64,000 nucleotides of DNA, taken from the NCBI GenBank assembly GCA_964035575.1, contig OZ037878.1, positions 248,001-312,000 of the forward strand, written 5' to 3'. Below are positions 63,827 through 64,000 of this stretch, in pieces. Position 1 is the first letter of the stretch. The number at the start of each line of letters is the position of its first letter. The DNA is from Rhynchopus sp. YZ270_cl-10 (lineage: Eukaryota > Euglenozoa > Diplonemea > Diplonemida > Diplonemidae). Below the pieces are notes generated by a model that saw nothing but the letters and a program-made list of their open reading frames with translations, did no database searches and was not told the origin of the DNA. The position numbers and the translations under genes are program-made.

Positions 63827-64000
63827 CACTTAAAAAAAACCCCCCCGCGCGCAATTTCAACAAGAAGTTTGCGCAGCTGGGATTGGGTGTTGTAAAAAAC
63901 CAACTCGCCCTTTTTTTTTGACGTAATCCTAAGAAACAGCTTCTTGTCTCTAGATTCATTTACGTTCGATTCAGAAAAGTGTCGTTAACAGGAACTAAGG

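Larger units (their letters stand above)
62567..64000. other. Gene-free end region
   Basis: AT-rich. Contains an R1 remnant (62655-62740), R4-like 63338-63380, R2 (63548-63595) and the two-hairpin R4 at 63746-63826. No gene was seen. Confidence 0.6.

Overview
The window comes from a nuclear genome of a unicellular eukaryote. About twenty protein genes are called over 57 kb and every one lies on the minus strand. Coding parts are GC-rich. Spacers are AT-rich, full of homopolymer runs and short dispersed hairpin repeats. Introns are few, start GTATGT/GTATGC/GTATAC and end CAG; they could be placed exactly in MCM2, RPC1, the CNOT10 homologue, FKBP and a TBC gene. Most start codons have a pyrimidine tract and CAG within roughly 5-60 bases upstream, as expected where 5' ends are made by splicing. 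Unidirectional genes, acceptor sites before the ATG, GTATG-type cis introns and a four-membrane-span amastin/claudin-like gene array together suggest a euglenozoan, perhaps diplonemid-like. A spliced-leader alveolate is the main alternative. No spliced-leader gene or rRNA was found, so this placement is inference.

Layout (transcription runs from high to low coordinates): 64.0-58.8 kb, gene-free, many repeats and a 593-bp palindrome; 58.8-53.2 kb, hypothetical protein, TBC RabGAP, protein kinase with a B-box, then a gene-poor stretch with a plus-strand coding relic; 53.2-48.0 kb, large multipass membrane protein, basic protein, EGF-type membrane protein; 47.4-42.3 kb, largest subunit of RNA polymerase III; 42.3-40.2 kb, repeats; 40.2-36.4 kb, CNOT10 homologue whose last intron is almost filled by a transposon-like element; 34.9-34.3 kb, FKBP with an N-myristoylation signal; 34.1-27.2 kb, tandem array of four tetraspanning membrane proteins; 26.3-22.0 kb, Dicer/RIG-I-type helicase with a repetitive disordered N-terminus and dsRBD-like C-terminus but no RNase III domain; 20.6-15.1 kb, 1,823-residue secreted W-x-G repeat protein; 14.2-11.0 kb, nested inverted-repeat elements; 10.3-8.8 kb, serine carboxypeptidase; 7.6-4.4 kb, MCM2; 3.5-1.7 kb, two small hypothetical genes; 1.6-0 kb, repeats and a coding relic.

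The genes do not form one pathway: replication, transcription, mRNA decay and RNA helicase functions sit beside secreted and surface proteins, as expected where adjacency reflects co-transcription and not shared function. The most unusual observations are (i) a structurally conserved hairpin with compensatory changes 3' of all four tetraspanin-like genes, (ii) families of small hairpin repeats almost all oriented like the genes, some just after stop codons, (iii) several inverted-repeat elements nested in one another or filling introns, and (iv) the helicase, which resembles the front half of Dicer.
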